A stretch of 46,753 nt of DNA from Chloroflexota bacterium (GTDB lineage: Bacteria > Chloroflexota > Anaerolineae > Aggregatilineales > Phototrophicaceae), in contig RFIA01000183.1 in NCBI GenBank assembly GCA_003695675.1, forward strand, positions 1 through 46,753. Reading direction: 5' to 3'. The translations under genes and the position numbers were made by a program. The notes below the pieces were generated by a model that was not told where the DNA came from, ran no database searches, and saw only the letters and a program-made list of their open reading frames with translations. Shown piece after piece: positions 43,514-46,753 of the stretch (within the stretch, counting starts at the first letter, position 1; every line of letters begins with the position of its first letter).

Positions 43514-45280
43514 ATGCGGCATAAAGTAGTATTCTCGATTCTAGCAGTATGGCTTTTGCTATTTCTCGCATCACTTTCGGCGGCGCAAGCACAAGATACA
43601 ACGAATACTTTGATGTTTGATGGGCGTGAGCGTACTTATCATCTACATGTTCCGGCATCCTATGATGCGGACATGCCCATGTCATTAATCGTCGCGCTAC
43701 ATCCATTTGCGTCGTCTGGCAAGGCGATGCAAGCGTTGACTGGCCTTGATGATGTGGCAGACGAGCGCGGCTTCATCACACTGTATCCCGACAGTGCCGA
43801 ATTTTATTGGGACGATGGGCGTGTTTCGCTCGGTTGGCAGGCTTGGGGCGAGCCGGTTGACGATATTGATTTTGTTGATGCGGCTATCAACGAAGTCGCC
43901 GAAACCTACAACATCGACAACATTTATTTGACTGGGATGGACAGCGGCGCATTGCTGGCGCAACAAATGGTCTGTCAATTTCCGGGACGGTTTGATGGTA
44001 TCACGATGGTCGGCGCTTTTATGTGGGAATTCCACGCGACGAATTGCCGCGCTTCAGAGACACCTATCGACACCCTCATCATTGTCAATTCTGACGATGA
44101 GCTGCTTATCAACGAGACGCGCACCATCACACTGCCGTTTACGAACAACGATGTCGTCTTGTATGGCCTAGTTGACACCGTGTTATTTTGGTTGGAATAC
44201 AATGGTTGCTCTGTCGATGCGTTGTCGCGGGCAGCAGACTCGGCAGTTTTGACGTATGGTGAATGCAACGATGAGGCGCGTACTTCTGTGTATTTTGTCG
44301 AGGGAGGCGGGCACAATTGGTTGCGCACGGGGGATTACACACTCAATCAATTCGGCTTAGACACGTCACAAATCGTGACGAGTTTCTTGCTCGGTGACGA
44401 GAATTGGCGCGACACGACGGTGCAAACGGTAACGGTCGATCAAGTGTATTCGGGGATGTCGCGCAGTTTTCGTTATTATGTCCCGCCATCTTATGACCCT
44501 GCGATACCAACGCCGGTCGTTGTGGCCTTGCATGGTAGACCCGACAACGGTCCCGGTTTTGCGACACGATTGGATATGAATCGTGTCGCAGCAGAGCATA
44601 ATTTCATCGTCGTCTATCCCGATGGTAGTAATGATAGAGGATGGAATTATACGGAAGGGACACAATATGCTTTTGCCGATAATGGCATCGACGAGGTCGC
44701 GTTCCTCGAAACATTGATTAACGACATCAGCCACGACCTCAATATAGACCACAATCGTTTGTACGTCACAGGATTCTCGAACGGCGGCTTTATGACGCAG
44801 CGTGTTGCTTGCTCTGGCGCGGATTTCTTCGCGGCATTTGCGGTCGTCGGCGCCGGGCTATTTGTCGATTTCCCCGCGCATTGTGCCAACACGCGCCCGG
44901 TACCGATTATGTTCATTCATGGCACACAGGATGTCAGCATCCCGTGGCAAGGGTCGTTCGCGCCGAGCGGATTCCCAGTATCGTTTCCCGTACCAGAAAC
45001 GATTGCGTTCTGGGCGACTCACAATGAGTGTACGCCGCCATTTACATGGGAAGATGTGCCTTCGACCGGTTTGTCCCCCGAAACATCGGTACGGCTTGGG
45101 ACAGTTGAAGGTTGTGCGCAAGGAACGGATATACAAGTCTTTGCGATTCAAGAGGGCGGGCATAATGTGCCCGGTATTGTGAATCGGATTTCGCCGCAGA
45201 TTGCTGGGCAAGTTAATCTCGATATTCACGGCGCAACCGAAATTTGGAATTTCGTGTCGCAATACACACTGCCCTCCTGA
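43514..45280 (+). CDS. Secreted tandem alpha/beta-hydrolase (polyhydroxybutyrate depolymerase / feruloyl esterase-like), first copy degenerate
   Basis: A signal peptide (cleavage after about residue 26, AQA) precedes two related hydrolase domains (about 30-295 and 315-588) of the LpqC/PHB depolymerase family. The second has a full triad: GFSNG with Ser about 422, HGTQD with Asp, and EGGHNVPG with His. In the first the nucleophile elbow reads GMDSG, with Asp at about 143 where Ser is expected, although a GGGHNW histidine remains. The active unit is therefore probably the C-terminal one, and the first may bind substrate or stabilise the fold. Eight or more Cys suggest disulfides. The start has AGG upstream. 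It lies 38 bases after der and is convergent with the cyclase gene. Substrate is not readable. Confidence 0.85.
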   Translation: MRHKVVFSILAVWLLLFLASLSAAQAQDTTNTLMFDGRERTYHLHVPASYDADMPMSLIVALHPFASSGKAMQALTGLDDVADERGFITLYPDSAEFYWDDGRVSLGWQAWGEPVDDIDFVDAAINEVAETYNIDNIYLTGMDSGALLAQQMVCQFPGRFDGITMVGAFMWEFHATNCRASETPIDTLIIVNSDDELLINETRTITLPFTNNDVVLYGLVDTVLFWLEYNGCSVDALSRAADSAVLTYGECNDEARTSVYFVEGGGHNWLRTGDYTLNQFGLDTSQIVTSFLLGDENWRDTTVQTVTVDQVYSGMSRSFRYYVPPSYDPAIPTPVVVALHGRPDNGPGFATRLDMNRVAAEHNFIVVYPDGSNDRGWNYTEGTQYAFADNGIDEVAFLETLINDISHDLNIDHNRLYVTGFSNGGFMTQRVACSGADFFAAFAVVGAGLFVDFPAHCANTRPVPIMFIHGTQDVSIPWQGSFAPSGFPVSFPVPETIAFWATHNECTPPFTWEDVPSTGLSPETSVRLGTVEGCAQGTDIQVFAIQEGGHNVPGIVNRISPQIAGQVNLDIHGATEIWNFVSQYTLPS

Positions 45281-45290
45281 TATTTTGTGG

Positions 45291-46753
45291 TTAAACGATG
45301 GAACGGGCGCTGATGAGGCGATAGGTTTGTGTCGGTTGTGTGCGGCCTTTGACGGTGATGCAGTCGTAAGGTTCGACTTCAATCGCATCGCCGAGACGCT
45401 TCACAACGGTGTCGGCGATTAAGATATGTCCGGGTTTGGCGGTTTCCTGCAAGCGTTTGGCGAGATTCACAGTGTCGCCGACGGCTGTGTAATTCATAGC
45501 GCGTTCTGTGCCGAGATAACCGACCACCGCTTCGCCGACATGGACGCCGATGCTATAGGTTAAGTTGTGCCCGTTCAACTTATTGGCTTCTTCTATCGCC
45601 TGTAATAGAGCAAGCGCGGCATCAATTGCGCGATGGACATGATCTTTTTGCAATTCCGGCGCGTTGAAGATAGCCATCAAGCCATCGCCGAGAAATTTGT
45701 CGAGCGTGCCTTCCCACGCGAGGATGACTTCCGCCGCGAGGCTGAGATAATCGTTGAGCATCGCCATCACCTTTTCAGGCGGTGCTTTCTCGCTCCATTG
45801 TGTGAAGCCGCGTATGTCCGCGAACAACACACTGACTTCTTGACGTTTGCCACCAAGCGCTAAATTGTGTGATTCGGTCAAGACTTGCGCCACAACAGAA
45901 GGCGGGACGAATCGCTCGAATGTGCCACGTACTTTTGCGGTTTCCATCTCTTTGGTTTGTCGTAGCTGGTCAAAGTTGCGCGAATTTTCAATCGCAATGG
46001 CGACATAATCCGTCAGCATATCGAGTAGATGTGTCTCATGCTCTGTGAAGATATACTCGCCGTCGCTGACATTGTTGACACGCAACACGCCATTGACATG
46101 GCCGTTGAATGTCAACGGCACATAAGCTGCTGAGCGCAATGCGTTGTCATCTGTCTTGTTATTAGGTGTCACAATCAAAGGGGCGCCGCTGAAGGCGACT
46201 TGTTTGGCGGCGGCATCGTCGTTTAGCTTGCGGGTTGCGGTTGCTGAATCTTCACCATACATTTTTTCAGCACGGCACATCAACTCGTTGTTTTCAAGTA
46301 GGTAGATGCGTCCTTCTTCTGCGCGGGTGATGAGCACTGCTGCTTCGACGACACGCGGCAGCAATTCGTTGATGTCCCTTATAGCCGCCACACTTTTACC
46401 CACATTCGAGATAATATCGATTTCTTTCAAGCGTAATTCGAGTTGCCGGTTCGAGCGCAGAACATACGTCTTCAATGCTTCATTTTCGAGCCTGAGCCGT
46501 GTGGTTGTGAGGTGTTCGTCAATGAGCGCGAGTAATTGCTCCGCTTGCACTGGTTTGACGAGATAGTCACGAACGCCCATTCGTAAAACATCAATGTCGA
46601 TTGTTGAGAGTTTCGTCGGCGAAAACAAGATGATAGGAATGTGTTCATCTTTATATTGTGATGACAATTTTCGCAATAGGTCAAGCGATGCTTCCGGCGT
46701 CGAATCGAGCGACACGAGAATCAAATCGGGTTTGATGCGCTGCATAGTAGCGA
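45291..46753 (-). CDS. Receiver-GAF-adenylate cyclase protein, truncated at the window edge
   Basis: The frame stays open to the right edge, so the N-terminus is missing (roughly 45 residues of a receiver). The visible order is the remainder of a CheY-like receiver (YLVKPVQ contains the conserved Lys), a coiled coil, a GAF domain and a class III nucleotide cyclase. The cyclase keeps both metal Asp residues (FADIRGF and KFLGDGLMAIF), the adenine-selecting Lys in DKFLGD and the transition-state Asn/Arg in GDTVNLAKRL, so cAMP synthesis is likely. The receiver position usually held by the phosphoacceptor Asp reads Ser (PDLILVSLD). It is convergent with the esterase, with 10 bases between the stop codons. 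cAMP output controlled by a GAF ligand is a reasonable inference. Confidence 0.88.
   Translation of the reverse strand, partial: ATMQRIKPDLILVSLDSTPEASLDLLRKLSSQYKDEHIPIILFSPTKLSTIDIDVLRMGVRDYLVKPVQAEQLLALIDEHLTTTRLRLENEALKTYVLRSNRQLELRLKEIDIISNVGKSVAAIRDINELLPRVVEAAVLITRAEEGRIYLLENNELMCRAEKMYGEDSATATRKLNDDAAAKQVAFSGAPLIVTPNNKTDDNALRSAAYVPLTFNGHVNGVLRVNNVSDGEYIFTEHETHLLDMLTDYVAIAIENSRNFDQLRQTKEMETAKVRGTFERFVPPSVVAQVLTESHNLALGGKRQEVSVLFADIRGFTQWSEKAPPEKVMAMLNDYLSLAAEVILAWEGTLDKFLGDGLMAIFNAPELQKDHVHRAIDAALALLQAIEEANKLNGHNLTYSIGVHVGEAVVGYLGTERAMNYTAVGDTVNLAKRLQETAKPGHILIADTVVKRLGDAIEVEPYDCITVKGRTQPTQTYRLISARSIV

Overview
The window reads as a chromosomal segment of moderate GC content from a free-living bacterium, most likely a member of the Chloroflexota (Anaerolineae-like). 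This placement is inference. It rests on the gene style: a lipoprotein joining Ig-like, SH3 and CARDB domains through a Pro/Thr linker, a GH57 branching enzyme next to a short DUF3417-type glucan phosphorylase, AddAB with Fe-S cysteines, CdaA/CdaR c-di-AMP genes, and very acidic receiver proteins carrying a Roadblock-like and a transposase-like domain. No phage, integrase, active insertion sequence, CRISPR array, rRNA or tRNA was seen.

Layout. 1-5.9 kb: a two-domain multicopper oxidase, a membrane sensor kinase whose H-box has lost its histidine, an M23 peptidase, a PHP phosphoesterase and methylglyoxal synthase. 5.9-6.24 kb: a repeat-rich gap without a gene. 6.24-15.25 kb: a tightly coupled leftward operon in the order receiver, NERD membrane protein, AddB, AddA, ABC-2-like membrane protein. 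15.25-15.45 kb: a divergent control region with a 9+9 bp palindrome. To its right come a second stand-alone receiver and a canonical sensor kinase.

17.2-25.1 kb is a glycogen module: GH57 branching enzyme, GlgA and GlgC, then a convergent stand-alone CBM48 protein, then GlgP. A hairpin terminator that can work in both directions separates glgC from the CBM48 gene. 25.1-28.5 kb is a leftward three-gene ABC-2 exporter of NatA/NatB type. 28.7-33.5 kb holds the lipoprotein and a 1195-residue acidic protein. That protein has a degenerate receiver, about 800 residues of low-complexity acidic repeats, a Roadblock-like domain and a C-terminal domain that looks like an inactivated IS200/Y1 (HUH) transposase fold. 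I regard this as the most novel item here.

33.6-46.7 kb carries polA, argF, a long TPR protein, cdaA-cdaR, der, a secreted tandem esterase whose first copy has lost its nucleophile, and an edge-truncated receiver-GAF-adenylate cyclase. Housekeeping functions (replication and repair, glycogen, arginine, ribosome assembly) are therefore interleaved with many signalling proteins. Three of those signalling proteins lack a residue normally needed for phosphotransfer.
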